Source: Frigoribacterium sp. (lineage in GTDB: Bacteria > Actinomycetota > Actinomycetes > Actinomycetales > Microbacteriaceae). Taken from it: DNA of 49,831 bases. The DNA lies in assembly GCA_025363205.1 (NCBI GenBank), contig JANYEI010000018.1:1-49831 (forward strand), written 5' to 3'. Made by a program: the position numbers and the translations under genes. This document shows positions 24,300 to 32,516 of this stretch, one piece after another. The notes under the pieces are model-generated. The model made no database searches, was not told where the DNA came from, and saw only the letters and a program-made list of their open reading frames with translations. The number at the start of each line of letters is the position of its first letter. Position 1 is the first letter of the stretch.

Positions 24300-25688
24300 A
24301 TGGGACGCGCGCACGCAAGGCCTCATGTTCCGGCGTCATTCTTCGGCGCTCTATTCTTCGGCACCGTCGTCACACTGACCGACCTCCTTCCGCCCCGGTT
24401 GCGCTACGGCTACGCTCATCGGATAACGCGATCACTGTTTGCGGGGTCGCTTCCTTCCTTGGCCCGCGCCGTCTCGCGCACGGTCGCCTCGGGCGAGGTT
24501 CGCCCGTCACAAACTCCCGATGTCACGTGCGCAATTCTTGCCGACCACTTGGACGTGGGCGGCATCGGCGCGGTGGTCGAAATACTCGCAACCAACTTCG
24601 AGACCGAGGGTGTGCGCCCTGTCATCGTCTGCCAGGGCGACGGCGAGCGTGCGCAGAGGCTTCGTCGACTCGGTATCGACGTCCGGTGCGTCACCGACAG
24701 CGCTTCGGCACAGGCCGCGCTGTCCAGTTCAGGCGCGGGAGTTCTTCAACTGCACAGTGCGCCCGACTACCTCGAGCGGGCCGCGATGGCGACGGGACTT
24801 CCGATAGTGACAGTCATGCACAACACGGAAATCCATTACACCGCGCGAAAATGGATTTCGTATACGACATTGCTAGAGTTTTCGGCCGTCGGCGTCGCGG
24901 TGAGTGAAACGGTGCGCGAATATCACATGCGCCACTTGTCGCCCGAACTTGCGCGGCGGATTACGGTCGTTCCGAACGGAGCACCATTGCTCTTGTCCGC
25001 GACAGCGGAGGGTCGGCAGGAGGCGCGTTCCGCAGTATCTCGTGCGATCGGCGTGTCCATTGACCGCGAGGTACTCTTCGTCTGCCTCGCCCGGTACGAC
25101 TCACAGAAGAACATCGCCGGCACGACCGTCGCATTTGCTCGCGCGTCGCGGCAGTGCAATGACATCCATTTGATCTTCGCGGGCGATCCATCCGACTGGG
25201 CGGAGCTGCGTCGCGCGCAGGCACTGCGCGACCAGACTCAGGGACCGCGCCGCATCCACTTTCTCGGCAACTCTGACGCAGTGACTCTGCTCACCGCCGG
25301 TGACGCGTTCTTGCTCAACTCGTTTTTTGAGGGCTGGCCAGTCGCCGCAACAGAGGCGTCGGCGGCGGGGCTCCCTCTGATCTTGAGCGAAGCAGGCGGC
25401 GCGATGGAACTCGTGTCTCGCGATTCGGAGTTCTCGATCATGACCCCCAACCCGGCCGGTGAGGCTGCAGGGATCAGCGATAAGCTCGTTCGCACGGCAC
25501 GCAGACGAATTCGCAACCAGCCAGGGGCACAGGCCCTGGAAGCTGCTGTGATCACCGTCGCTTCGCGAGTAAGAGAGTCAACTCTTCCACTTTCGCCTCG
25601 CTCAGCGGGAGGTGTGGGCGACATGCTGCACGCTCACGCCAGAGTCTTGCGCGACGCCGTGCAGACGCACGCTAACGCATCCTCTTGA
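24300..25688 (+). CDS. Family 4 glycosyltransferase
   Basis: A 462-residue GT-B glycosyltransferase. The N-terminal domain shows LADHLDVGGIGAVVEILA, the G-rich acceptor-side loop, and VMHNTEIHY. The C-terminal donor-binding domain has FVCLARYDSQKNIAGTTVAF, RIHFLGNSDAVTLL and the EX7E-like stretch FEGWPVAATEASAAGLPLIL. The first 60 residues are hydrophobic or basic and may touch the membrane; a later start is possible. It is clearly paralogous to the GT4 at 34126-35535. It follows the preceding gene by one base and overlaps the convergent deacetylase by 17 nt. The sugar transferred is unknown. Confidence 0.9.
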   Translation: MGRAHARPHVPASFFGALFFGTVVTLTDLLPPRLRYGYAHRITRSLFAGSLPSLARAVSRTVASGEVRPSQTPDVTCAILADHLDVGGIGAVVEILATNFETEGVRPVIVCQGDGERAQRLRRLGIDVRCVTDSASAQAALSSSGAGVLQLHSAPDYLERAAMATGLPIVTVMHNTEIHYTARKWISYTTLLEFSAVGVAVSETVREYHMRHLSPELARRITVVPNGAPLLLSATAEGRQEARSAVSRAIGVSIDREVLFVCLARYDSQKNIAGTTVAFARASRQCNDIHLIFAGDPSDWAELRRAQALRDQTQGPRRIHFLGNSDAVTLLTAGDAFLLNSFFEGWPVAATEASAAGLPLILSEAGGAMELVSRDSEFSIMTPNPAGEAAGISDKLVRTARRRIRNQPGAQALEAAVITVASRVRESTLPLSPRSAGGVGDMLHAHARVLRDAVQTHANASS

Positions 25689-26325
25689 CCAGGCTCGCTG
25701 TGACCATGCGCACCTCCGAAACTGAGGTGTGGCGCGTGAATAAGTTACGAATCGAGTCCACTGTGTCCAACGAGGTGACACTATAACGCGCCTGCAGCCA
25801 GGCGTTAGGGTGGGCTCGAAACCGATCGCTCGTGAATACCGTGCGATAGGCCGCCTCTCGTAATTGCGAGAGAAGTTTTCGGTCGTAGCGGCCAAGCGGC
25901 AACGCCGCGTCCGCAATTTCTCCGCCACTTGCCTCGACGAGTGCCTGGCGAGCTTCGATCAACTCACGGCGCTCGTCGGCAGGCGAAAGTCCCCGCCACG
26001 GGATGTGCGACCACCCATGGCTGCCGACGTGCATTCCGTCCCCGCGGAGACTGCGCAGGTCGGCCGGGCTGAGGCTGGCCGGATCGTCCAGCCGCCCTGC
26101 GAGCGCGAAGAAAGTGGCACTCAGACTTCGCTCCCGCAATGCCGGAAGCGCGACATCCGCGTCGGATCGATTGCCATCGTCGAAACTGATCTTCGCGTCC
26201 GGACGATCAAGCGTCTCGTCGAGAATACCCTTGAAGACGTCGGCGGAGACCCAGTATCCGGCCTCTCCGGACTCACGCTCCTGCCTGCACACGCCGATCC
26301 CGTGGAAGCAGATATTTGTGATCAT
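25672..26325 (-). CDS. Polysaccharide deacetylase (NodB homology domain)
   Basis: A 217-residue carbohydrate esterase family 4-type protein. The metal triad is visible as D50 in AKISFDDGN and H103/H107 in HVGSHGWSH; D49 is the likely base. The later LPLGRYDRKLL segment stands in for the usual RxPY/G motif. There is no signal peptide, so it may act on a cytoplasmic lipid-linked intermediate rather than on the finished polymer. It would remove N-acetyl groups from amino sugars. GGAGG lies 7 nt before the ATG, which overlaps the stop of the upstream GT2 by 4 nt. Those two genes form a small minus-strand unit. Confidence 0.87.
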   Translation of the reverse strand: MITNICFHGIGVCRQERESGEAGYWVSADVFKGILDETLDRPDAKISFDDGNRSDADVALPALRERSLSATFFALAGRLDDPASLSPADLRSLRGDGMHVGSHGWSHIPWRGLSPADERRELIEARQALVEASGGEIADAALPLGRYDRKLLSQLREAAYRTVFTSDRFRAHPNAWLQARYSVTSLDTVDSIRNLFTRHTSVSEVRMVTASLVKRMR

Positions 26326-27191
26326 CCGTTTTCCTCCCCTGACGTTGCCGGGCGCGCACGCGTGCTTTCATCCCGACCCCAGTCTGTACTCGATGCCGAC
26401 CGGCGAGCTCGCCGCGCCGCGATCAGCGTGATCGCGAGATAGGGGACGGCCGACACGAGCAGGCGCGGCTCCCGCACGACGACTCGGAGCCAGGCACGCC
26501 TGTCGGACGTGCGCACCGACACCTCGACCTCGCCCGATCGAGCGGCCTCACGCATCTGGCTGTTCCCTCGACGGACGCGGACGAGTCGACGCATCAGATC
26601 AGCCGAGGTGATCGGTGCCTCAACGACCACTTCCACCGCGAGGACAGTTGCCTTCTCCTCGGCCGAAAACAGAGAATCGAGAAAGAGGTCGTCCGCGACC
26701 ATCTCCGGAAAAACGTCAAATCGGGCGCGCCCCTCCGAGGACAGTGCGATCACGCCTCGACCGAAGAGACCGTCGGCAAAGGCCGGAAGCCGTTCGTTGA
26801 TGGAGAAGTACGCGCGGACAAGCCACGGTCGTCCCTTCGTGTTCACTATCCGCCGCGGAACCGCAGCGAGGACTCCCGCGGTTCCGCCCAGAACTGCGGT
26901 GAGCTCAGCTATCGCATTCGATGGCACCACGATATCCGCGTCGAGATAGATACGCGGAAAGCCGTGCGCTACCGCCTCGCCCGCGTTGAGCGAGGCGGCC
27001 TTGCCCAGCAGGGGACGATCGACAACCATGACCCCGCAGGCGCGAGCGATGTCGACAGTGGCATCCGTACACGCATTGGCGCTCACCACGACCTCAAGCG
27101 GGCCATCCAAAGCGGTCTGGTCCGCCAGCGCATCAAGGCACGCTCGAATCACGGTTTCCTCGTTGTGGGCCGCAATGACGACACTCGTCAT
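26322..27191 (-). CDS. Family 2 glycosyltransferase
   Basis: A 289-residue GT2. Its GT-A domain shows VVIAAHNEETVIRACLDAL, VVVSANACTDATVDIAR and the metal-binding D84-A-D86 in RIYLDADIVVP. ALSSEGRARFDVFPEMVADD supplies the acceptor-side acidic motif, and VRRGNSQM gives the basic product-side segment. A C-terminal hydrophobic stretch (LLVSAVPYLAITLIAA) may bind the membrane. AGGAG lies about 9 nt before the ATG. It is coupled to the deacetylase downstream and is divergent from the GNAT-like gene, with only 50 nt between. The pair could add and then deacetylate an amino sugar; this is an inference from order. Confidence 0.9.
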   Translation of the reverse strand: MTSVVIAAHNEETVIRACLDALADQTALDGPLEVVVSANACTDATVDIARACGVMVVDRPLLGKAASLNAGEAVAHGFPRIYLDADIVVPSNAIAELTAVLGGTAGVLAAVPRRIVNTKGRPWLVRAYFSINERLPAFADGLFGRGVIALSSEGRARFDVFPEMVADDLFLDSLFSAEEKATVLAVEVVVEAPITSADLMRRLVRVRRGNSQMREAARSGEVEVSVRTSDRRAWLRVVVREPRLLVSAVPYLAITLIAARRARRSASSTDWGRDESTRARPATSGEENG

Positions 27192-27241
27192 CCGGCTCTC
27201 CTGACTCCGGCGCCCGCCTGCGGTCCCCGTAGGCTGGCATC

Positions 27242-28108
27242 ATGTCGAAGCCCGGCGTCTCGACGCACCCGATCTACTCGGAGGATTCCCTCGCGGTCAG
27301 CGAATTCCTGCACGAGAACCTCAACATCCAAGTTTCGACCAAAGCGTGGAGCCGCCTCATTTTGCCTCCATGGAAGCAGACCGGCCCAAATCACGGATTC
27401 CAGCTCGTCACCGACGAAGGAATGGTGGTTGGTGTGTACGTCGCGGTGTATTCGCAACGCGATATGAACGGAACCACGGTCGACGTCTGCAATCTCGCGG
27501 CATTCTGCGTACTCGAGCCCTTCCGCACGCACAGCCTCAAACTCATCCGCGCCCTTCTCGGACAGCCTGGCTTCGTCTTCACCGACTTGTCCCCCAGCGG
27601 GAACGTCGTCGCGATGAACGAACGGTTGGGCTTCCATCGCGTCGACACCGCCACACGCCTCGTCGTCAACCTCCCCCGCCTTCCGCGTCGTGGTCTTCGG
27701 CTGACGAGCTCCGCTATCGCACTGGAGAGCATTCTCACCAATCGCGATGCGGCCGTCTACCGGGATCATCGGAGAGCTGCGGCCGTCGAACATCTGCTTA
27801 TCGAGGGATTCGGAGAATACGGATACCTGATGTATCGGCGCGACCGTCGGAAGGGACTGCGGATGTTCGCCACCCCTCTTTTTGTCGGCGGCTCGGCGGC
27901 ATGCATCGAGTCTGCGTGGGGAGCGATCCGATCCCACTTGCTTGGCAAGGGTCTCGTCTTCACGCTCGCCGAACACCGAATACTCGGGTTCTCCCGAGGG
28001 CTCGGCACTGAATTGAGCAACCCGCGAAGCAAGATGTTCCGCGGAAGCGGCATCCGGTCCGAGGATGTCGACTATCTGTACAGCGAACTCACGCTCGTCG
28101 CGTGGTGA
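27242..28108 (+). CDS. GNAT-like acyltransferase domain protein
   Basis: A 288-residue protein. The first 145 residues look like a GNAT fold: YSEDSLAVSEFLHENLNIQ, MVVGVYVAVYSQRDMNG as the central strand, CVLEPFRTHSLKLIRALL in the CoA/pantetheine-binding position, and SGNVVAMNERLGFHRVDT, the usual motif B end. The second half (GLRMFATPLFVGGSAACI, FTLAEHRILGFSRG) may be a second degenerate GNAT-like domain. It ends 16 nt from the convergent acyl carrier protein gene. Because GNAT enzymes can use acyl-ACP or acyl-CoA, it is a candidate transferase for the acyl group produced by the ligase/decarboxylase/ACP trio. This link is inferred from position only. Confidence 0.68.
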   Translation: MSKPGVSTHPIYSEDSLAVSEFLHENLNIQVSTKAWSRLILPPWKQTGPNHGFQLVTDEGMVVGVYVAVYSQRDMNGTTVDVCNLAAFCVLEPFRTHSLKLIRALLGQPGFVFTDLSPSGNVVAMNERLGFHRVDTATRLVVNLPRLPRRGLRLTSSAIALESILTNRDAAVYRDHRRAAAVEHLLIEGFGEYGYLMYRRDRRKGLRMFATPLFVGGSAACIESAWGAIRSHLLGKGLVFTLAEHRILGFSRGLGTELSNPRSKMFRGSGIRSEDVDYLYSELTLVAW

Positions 28109-28124
28109 GTCGAGCACGAGACGG

Positions 28125-28382
28125 TTAGGCCGACGCGAGCTTGGCGTCGACGAAGTCCGTCAATGTGCCCACCGTCTCGAACAAATCCGCGCCGAACTCA
28201 TCGTCATCGATCGTGATGGCGAAGCGCTCCTCGAGCTCGGTGACCAACTGCACGACCCCGAACGAATCGAGTTCGGGGAGGGCCCCGAACAAGCGGGTGT
28301 CTCGGTCGAGTTCCGCTGGCTGTTGCGAAAGCTCGAGGGTTTCGATCAGCACGCTTCGCACGGCTTCTAGGGTTTCGGTCAT
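28125..28382 (-). CDS. Acyl carrier protein
   Basis: An 85-residue carrier protein. The phosphopantetheine attachment site is S40 in ELDSFGVVQLVTELEE; the residue after Ser is Phe rather than the common Leu/Met. Helix IV region DLFETVGTLTDFVDAKL is typical. It must be modified by a phosphopantetheinyl transferase not seen here. The ATG at 28382 with GGAG seven nt upstream was chosen over a TTG at 28403 that overlaps the preceding stop. It is the last gene of a long operon, after the PLP decarboxylase and the AMP-forming ligase, so it probably carries the product of that ligase. Confidence 0.92.
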   Translation of the reverse strand: MTETLEAVRSVLIETLELSQQPAELDRDTRLFGALPELDSFGVVQLVTELEERFAITIDDDEFGADLFETVGTLTDFVDAKLASA

Positions 28383-28399
28383 GGCTGCTCCGTTCGATA

Positions 28400-29626
28400 T
28401 CAAACGAGCACCTCTGCAGGTGCAGGGTGCCCAAGGAAGGCTGTCGGGCTCGCGGTCAGACCGTAGGCGCCCTGTTGAAAGATGACGATCAGATCGTCAA
28501 TGTCTGCCTGCGGCAGCTCCACGTCGTCGCCGAGGAGGTCGAGCGGCGTACAGAGGCAACCCACGACGGTCGCGTTCTCGTCGACGGGCGTGTCGGCCCG
28601 GTTGCCCACGATCAAAGGATAGTTGCGCCGGATCGCCTGCCCGAAGTTGCCCGAGGCGGCCAGTTGATGATGCATCCCGCCGTCGACCACCAGGTAGGTT
28701 TTGCCGCGTGAGACCTTGCGGTCCAGCACGCGAGTGACGTACACACCGCACTCGCCGACGAGATATCGCCCGAGTTCGATAACCGGGGTGGCCTCGGGCA
28801 GCCGCTTCGAGATCGGCCCGTCGACCAGCGCGTGGAGATCGGTCGCAACCGCGTCGAGGTCCAACGGTTGATCTTTCTCCGTATATGGGATTCCGAAGCC
28901 ACCGCCGAGATTCAAGTACTGCACCGGCGTACTCAGGTGTTCGGCAAGTTCACTTACAAGATCTACCGTGCGTCGCTGGGATTCGGCGATTATGGCTGCG
29001 TTGAGGTTCTGCGATCCCGCGAAGACGTGGAAGCCCAGGATGTCGAGACCCGCGGAGACGTACTGTTTCAGGACATCGGGGACTTGCTCCGCATCGATAC
29101 CGAACTGCTGCGGGCCGCCGCCCATACGCATGCCGGACCCCTTCACCGCGAAATCAGGATTCACCCGGATCGCAATTCTCGGAGTCACGCCAAGATTCTC
29201 GCCAGCCGTGATGACACGCTGGATTTCGGTCGTGGATTCGACCTCGACGATTACCCCCGACGCAACCGCCTGACGGATCTCGGCAGGTGCCTTGCCGGGG
29301 CCCGCAAAGCTGACCCGATCGGGTCGGATCGTGCTGTCAAGGGCCGCCCGCATCTCCAGAGCGGACGCCACGTCGATGCGATCGACGCGGGTGGCCAGGT
29401 GCTGCACTACGGCGGGCATTGGATTGGCCTTCATGGCATAGCTGAGCTCGATGCGACTCGGGAGGGCCGCGCGCAGTCGGTCGACGCGCGCGTCGAGGAT
29501 ACCGCGATCGTAGGCGAAGAAGGGGGTTGATCCCACGCGCGCGGCGAGTCTGGAGATCGCCATGCCGCCGACGCGGAGCTGCCCGTTCACTGTGCCGAAC
29601 GCGGCCGCGTGCTCGATGGGTTTCAT
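28400..29626 (-). CDS. PLP-dependent decarboxylase (fold-III, exosortase-associated type)
   Basis: A 408-residue alanine-racemase-fold decarboxylase of the DapDC/ornithine group. The PLP lysine is K66 in ELSYAMKANP. Other marks are FHVFAGSQN, the phosphate-binding LNLGGGFGIPY, ELGRYLVGECGVYV, and the second-subunit cysteine region GCLCTPLDLLGDD. Size, motifs and its place between an AMP-forming acyl ligase and an acyl carrier protein match the decarboxylase seen in exosortase-A/PEP-CTERM exopolysaccharide loci (TIGR03099 type, from memory). It could decarboxylate a free or carrier-bound amino acid; the substrate is unknown. It overlaps the ligase stop by 4 nt. A true lysA role is unlikely in this context. 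Confidence 0.88.
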   Translation of the reverse strand: MKPIEHAAAFGTVNGQLRVGGMAISRLAARVGSTPFFAYDRGILDARVDRLRAALPSRIELSYAMKANPMPAVVQHLATRVDRIDVASALEMRAALDSTIRPDRVSFAGPGKAPAEIRQAVASGVIVEVESTTEIQRVITAGENLGVTPRIAIRVNPDFAVKGSGMRMGGGPQQFGIDAEQVPDVLKQYVSAGLDILGFHVFAGSQNLNAAIIAESQRRTVDLVSELAEHLSTPVQYLNLGGGFGIPYTEKDQPLDLDAVATDLHALVDGPISKRLPEATPVIELGRYLVGECGVYVTRVLDRKVSRGKTYLVVDGGMHHQLAASGNFGQAIRRNYPLIVGNRADTPVDENATVVGCLCTPLDLLGDDVELPQADIDDLIVIFQQGAYGLTASPTAFLGHPAPAEVLV

Positions 29627-31188
29627 CCGGAGACCTGTGCTTTCAAGAGATTGCGGTCGAACTTGCCATTCGGGGAGCGTGGCAATTCATCCCGGACATC
29701 GATCTGCGACGGCACCATGTAGAGCGGCAGTGACTTTCGGAGCGCACCGAGCAAAACTGCCATGTCTAGTTCGCCGACTTTCGACGTTGCAATCAGGACG
29801 ACGCGGTGCCCGATGCCCACCTCTTCGATCCCGAGCGCGACGGCATCCCGCACTACACCGGTAGCATAGGCCGCTTCCTCAATCTCGCTCGGGCTGACCC
29901 GATACCCCGACGTTTTGATCATGTCGTCTGTGCGGCCGATGAAATAGAGGAAGCCCTCCTCATCGGCGACCACGGTGTCGCCCGACCAGACTGCCAGTTC
30001 CGGAGCGCGCCATTGCTGGCCCGGATGATTCACCGGTCGGTACCGCTCTGATGTCCGCTCCGGGTCGTTCCAGTACCCGAGCGCCACGAGCGCCCCACGG
30101 TGGACGAGCTCGCCCTCCTCTCCGGGTGCGCAGCGCGTGCCATCCGGACGAAGCACGAGGATCTCGGCGTTGGGGATCGCCTTTCCGATCGAATCCGGGT
30201 GTCGGTCGATCTCGGTCGGGTCGAGGTAGGTCGAGCGAAACGCCTCGGTCAGCCCGTACATCAGGTACGGAGCGGCATTCGTGAAGACGCTGCGGAGCCG
30301 ATCGAGGACGGTGCGCGGCAGCCGGCCACCCGTGTTCGCCCAGTAGCGCACGCGCCCGGCGACCTCGTCGGGCCAGTCCGCGTCGGCGATCTGGAGCCAG
30401 AGCGGAGGCACTCCCGTGATCCCGGTCACGCCGTGCCGTGCGGCCAGCTTCGGCACGTCGCTCGGAAGAAGATAGTTCATCAGGATGCAATGGGCCCCGG
30501 CGGCGAATGCGGTGGTCACCTGGCTGAGCCCCGCGTCGAAACTCAGCGGCAGGATGCTCAGAATGACGTCGTCACTCGTGTTGCCCAGATAACTGCTCAC
30601 GCTCTCGGCACCGACGACCAGGTTGCGGTGGCTCAGCACGACGCCCTTGGGCATCCCGGTGCTGCCCGAAGTGTAGAGGATCGCGGCCGGGTCGATGTCG
30701 ATCGAGGCCGGAAGAGCCGGGGCGGCCGCATGTTCGGCCGGGGTGTGCAGCGATGAGACGCGGGATCCCGCGGACGCCGTACCGGCCGCACCCACCACCA
30801 CGATGTGCTCGACCGAGCCCTCGATGAGGACCGAGGGAAGCTGCGCGAGCCGGTCTGCCGAGGTCACCAGGAATCGCGCACCGCTGTCGTTCAGTATGTG
30901 ACCGACCTGCGCGGGCTTCAGGACGTGATTGATCGGGACGAACACTCCCCCGGCCGCCGAGGTCGCGAACACCCCGACGACCAGCTCGATGCGCTTCTCG
31001 AGGTAGATCGCCACCCGGTCACCGCGCTGGAGTCCGAGTTCCTGTAGTTGGACCGCGGCCGCGCGCACCGCGTCCCAGAGCTCGCCATATGAAACGGTCT
31101 GCTGCTTGTATGTGAGCGCCGCGGACTCCGGAGCCGCAGCCGCAGCTTGCCCGAGCAGGTGGTGCACATTCGTACGGATCCCGGTCAC
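29623..31188 (-). CDS. AMP-forming acyl-CoA/acyl-ACP ligase
   Basis: A 521-residue adenylate-forming enzyme. The ATP-binding loop is at about 172-181 (YTSGSTGMPKG), the adenine motif at 310-315 (MYGLTE), the aspartate in GDTVVADEEGFLYFIGRTDD, and the catalytic lysine K509 in SPNGKF. The GTG at 31188 overlaps the upstream stop by 4 nt (GTGA); the frame stays open much further, but that part shadows the GT4 gene. It activates a carboxylic acid with ATP and loads it onto a thiol, here most likely the carrier protein encoded two genes downstream. It resembles the ligases of exosortase-A loci (TIGR03098 type, from memory). The acid is unknown. Confidence 0.9.
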   Translation of the reverse strand: MTGIRTNVHHLLGQAAAAAPESAALTYKQQTVSYGELWDAVRAAAVQLQELGLQRGDRVAIYLEKRIELVVGVFATSAAGGVFVPINHVLKPAQVGHILNDSGARFLVTSADRLAQLPSVLIEGSVEHIVVVGAAGTASAGSRVSSLHTPAEHAAAPALPASIDIDPAAILYTSGSTGMPKGVVLSHRNLVVGAESVSSYLGNTSDDVILSILPLSFDAGLSQVTTAFAAGAHCILMNYLLPSDVPKLAARHGVTGITGVPPLWLQIADADWPDEVAGRVRYWANTGGRLPRTVLDRLRSVFTNAAPYLMYGLTEAFRSTYLDPTEIDRHPDSIGKAIPNAEILVLRPDGTRCAPGEEGELVHRGALVALGYWNDPERTSERYRPVNHPGQQWRAPELAVWSGDTVVADEEGFLYFIGRTDDMIKTSGYRVSPSEIEEAAYATGVVRDAVALGIEEVGIGHRVVLIATSKVGELDMAVLLGALRKSLPLYMVPSQIDVRDELPRSPNGKFDRNLLKAQVSG

Positions 31189-32516
31189 GGGGCTCTCCGC
31201 TCCCGCAGGTAGCGCGCGAATTCTGCGCTGTCGTCGAGGTCGACGTATCGTCGTCCTTGCGCATCGGTCCCGTGCTTCTCGCCGTCGTCCGGAACGGCCG
31301 GCCCGGGCCGGCTGAATCCGGAGACCTCGTCGAAGACTGCCACGTAGGCTTCCGCCTGTGGACGCCAGTCGAGCTGCGTGGACACGCGTTCGCGCGCTTT
31401 CCGGCCCAGTTCGAGCCGCAGGGCCGGATCGTCGATCAGTCTTTCTACGGCGTCGGCGAAGGCACTTATGTCCCCCGATGCGACATAAAGCACAGTGTCC
31501 CCCCCGGATACGAGTGTCTCGGCCAGATCGAACGAGACTGCGGGGAGGCCATAGGACATGTACTCCATCGTCTTGTTCATGGTTGACAGATCGTTGAGAG
31601 GAGTTTTCAGGTCGGGGCACAGCCCGATGTCCGATCGACTGAGATGTTCAGCGATCGCGACCCGGTCGACACGTCCAGTGAACGTGACGTGACCGTCGAG
31701 GCCCAACCCCGTCGACTGCCGCTTGAGGTCGTCGAGACAGTCACCGAACCCGAGCAGGGTCGCTGTCACCTGGGTGCGGCCGCGCTTGTGGACGAGTTCC
31801 TCCATCACCAGCAAGACCTGATCTACGCCATCCTGCGGACCCATGATGCCGAGATATGCGAGGTTGATCCCGTCCACAGGACGAGGATCCGGCGGATAGA
31901 TCGGGCGCATCTGCTTCGTGTCCGGCCCGCTGCGGACCACAGTGACGTGATTCGGCCGACGCCCGCCCCGACGGATCGCGATGGCTTTGTATGACTCGTT
32001 AGTCGACGTGACGCGATCCGCGGTGCGGAACGACCGACGCTCCAACCATTTCAGTCCCGCGTACTGGAGCCGCTGCCCCACGCTCTTCGGAGCACCGAAT
32101 CGCGAGAGGAACAGCTCGGGGTTGAGGTCGTGGTGGTCGAAGATGAACCGCACGCCACAAGAACGCCATAGCCGCGCGAGCAACCAGAAGGTATCCGGCG
32201 GATTGCACGCCTGGATCACGTCGAATCGCTGCCGACGCCACACCGCAAGCGAAATCCACGCCGTGCGCACCCAGCTATATGCGAACTCCCAGACGAAGCC
32301 GAGCAGCCCTTCAGCCTCGGGCGCGGGCTTGTACTTGTAGATGTAGACGCCGTCGATCCGCTGGCGAGCCGGATCGCCGGGACCCTTCGGGCAGATCACA
32401 CTCACGGTGTAGCCGCGCGCCATCAGCGCATGACACTCCAACCACACCCGGCGGTCGAGGGGAACCGGGAGGTTCTGCACGATGATCAGCACGTGCGGAG
32501 CGGTATTCGTCGTCAT
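31185..32516 (-). CDS. Family 4 glycosyltransferase
   Basis: A 443-residue GT-B enzyme. It begins HVLIIVQNLPVPLDRRVWLE, typical of exopolysaccharide GT4 proteins, with FDVIQACNPPDTFWLLA and FIFDHHDLNPELF in the acceptor half. The donor half has LAYLGIMGPQDGVDQVL, HVTFTGRVDRVAIAEHL and CPDLKTPLNDLSTMNKTMEY, a variant EX7E region. The C-terminal 40 residues are acidic and basic low-complexity. The ATG at 32516 overlaps the flippase stop by 4 nt, and its own stop overlaps the ligase start. It adds a sugar to the lipid-linked repeat in the cytoplasm; which sugar is unknown. Confidence 0.92.
   Translation of the reverse strand: MTTNTAPHVLIIVQNLPVPLDRRVWLECHALMARGYTVSVICPKGPGDPARQRIDGVYIYKYKPAPEAEGLLGFVWEFAYSWVRTAWISLAVWRRQRFDVIQACNPPDTFWLLARLWRSCGVRFIFDHHDLNPELFLSRFGAPKSVGQRLQYAGLKWLERRSFRTADRVTSTNESYKAIAIRRGGRRPNHVTVVRSGPDTKQMRPIYPPDPRPVDGINLAYLGIMGPQDGVDQVLLVMEELVHKRGRTQVTATLLGFGDCLDDLKRQSTGLGLDGHVTFTGRVDRVAIAEHLSRSDIGLCPDLKTPLNDLSTMNKTMEYMSYGLPAVSFDLAETLVSGGDTVLYVASGDISAFADAVERLIDDPALRLELGRKARERVSTQLDWRPQAEAYVAVFDEVSGFSRPGPAVPDDGEKHGTDAQGRRYVDLDDSAEFARYLRERRAP

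Noticed and set aside
27188-28117. 309-codon minus-strand frame opposite the GNAT-like gene
   Set aside because: The plus-strand product has a GNAT fold pattern, whereas the minus-strand product is acidic/Arg-rich without known motifs.
31189-31620. N-terminal extension of the acyl ligase frame
   Set aside because: It is antisense-free but shadows the GT4 gene in another frame; the GTG at 31188 with a 4-nt overlap is the better start.
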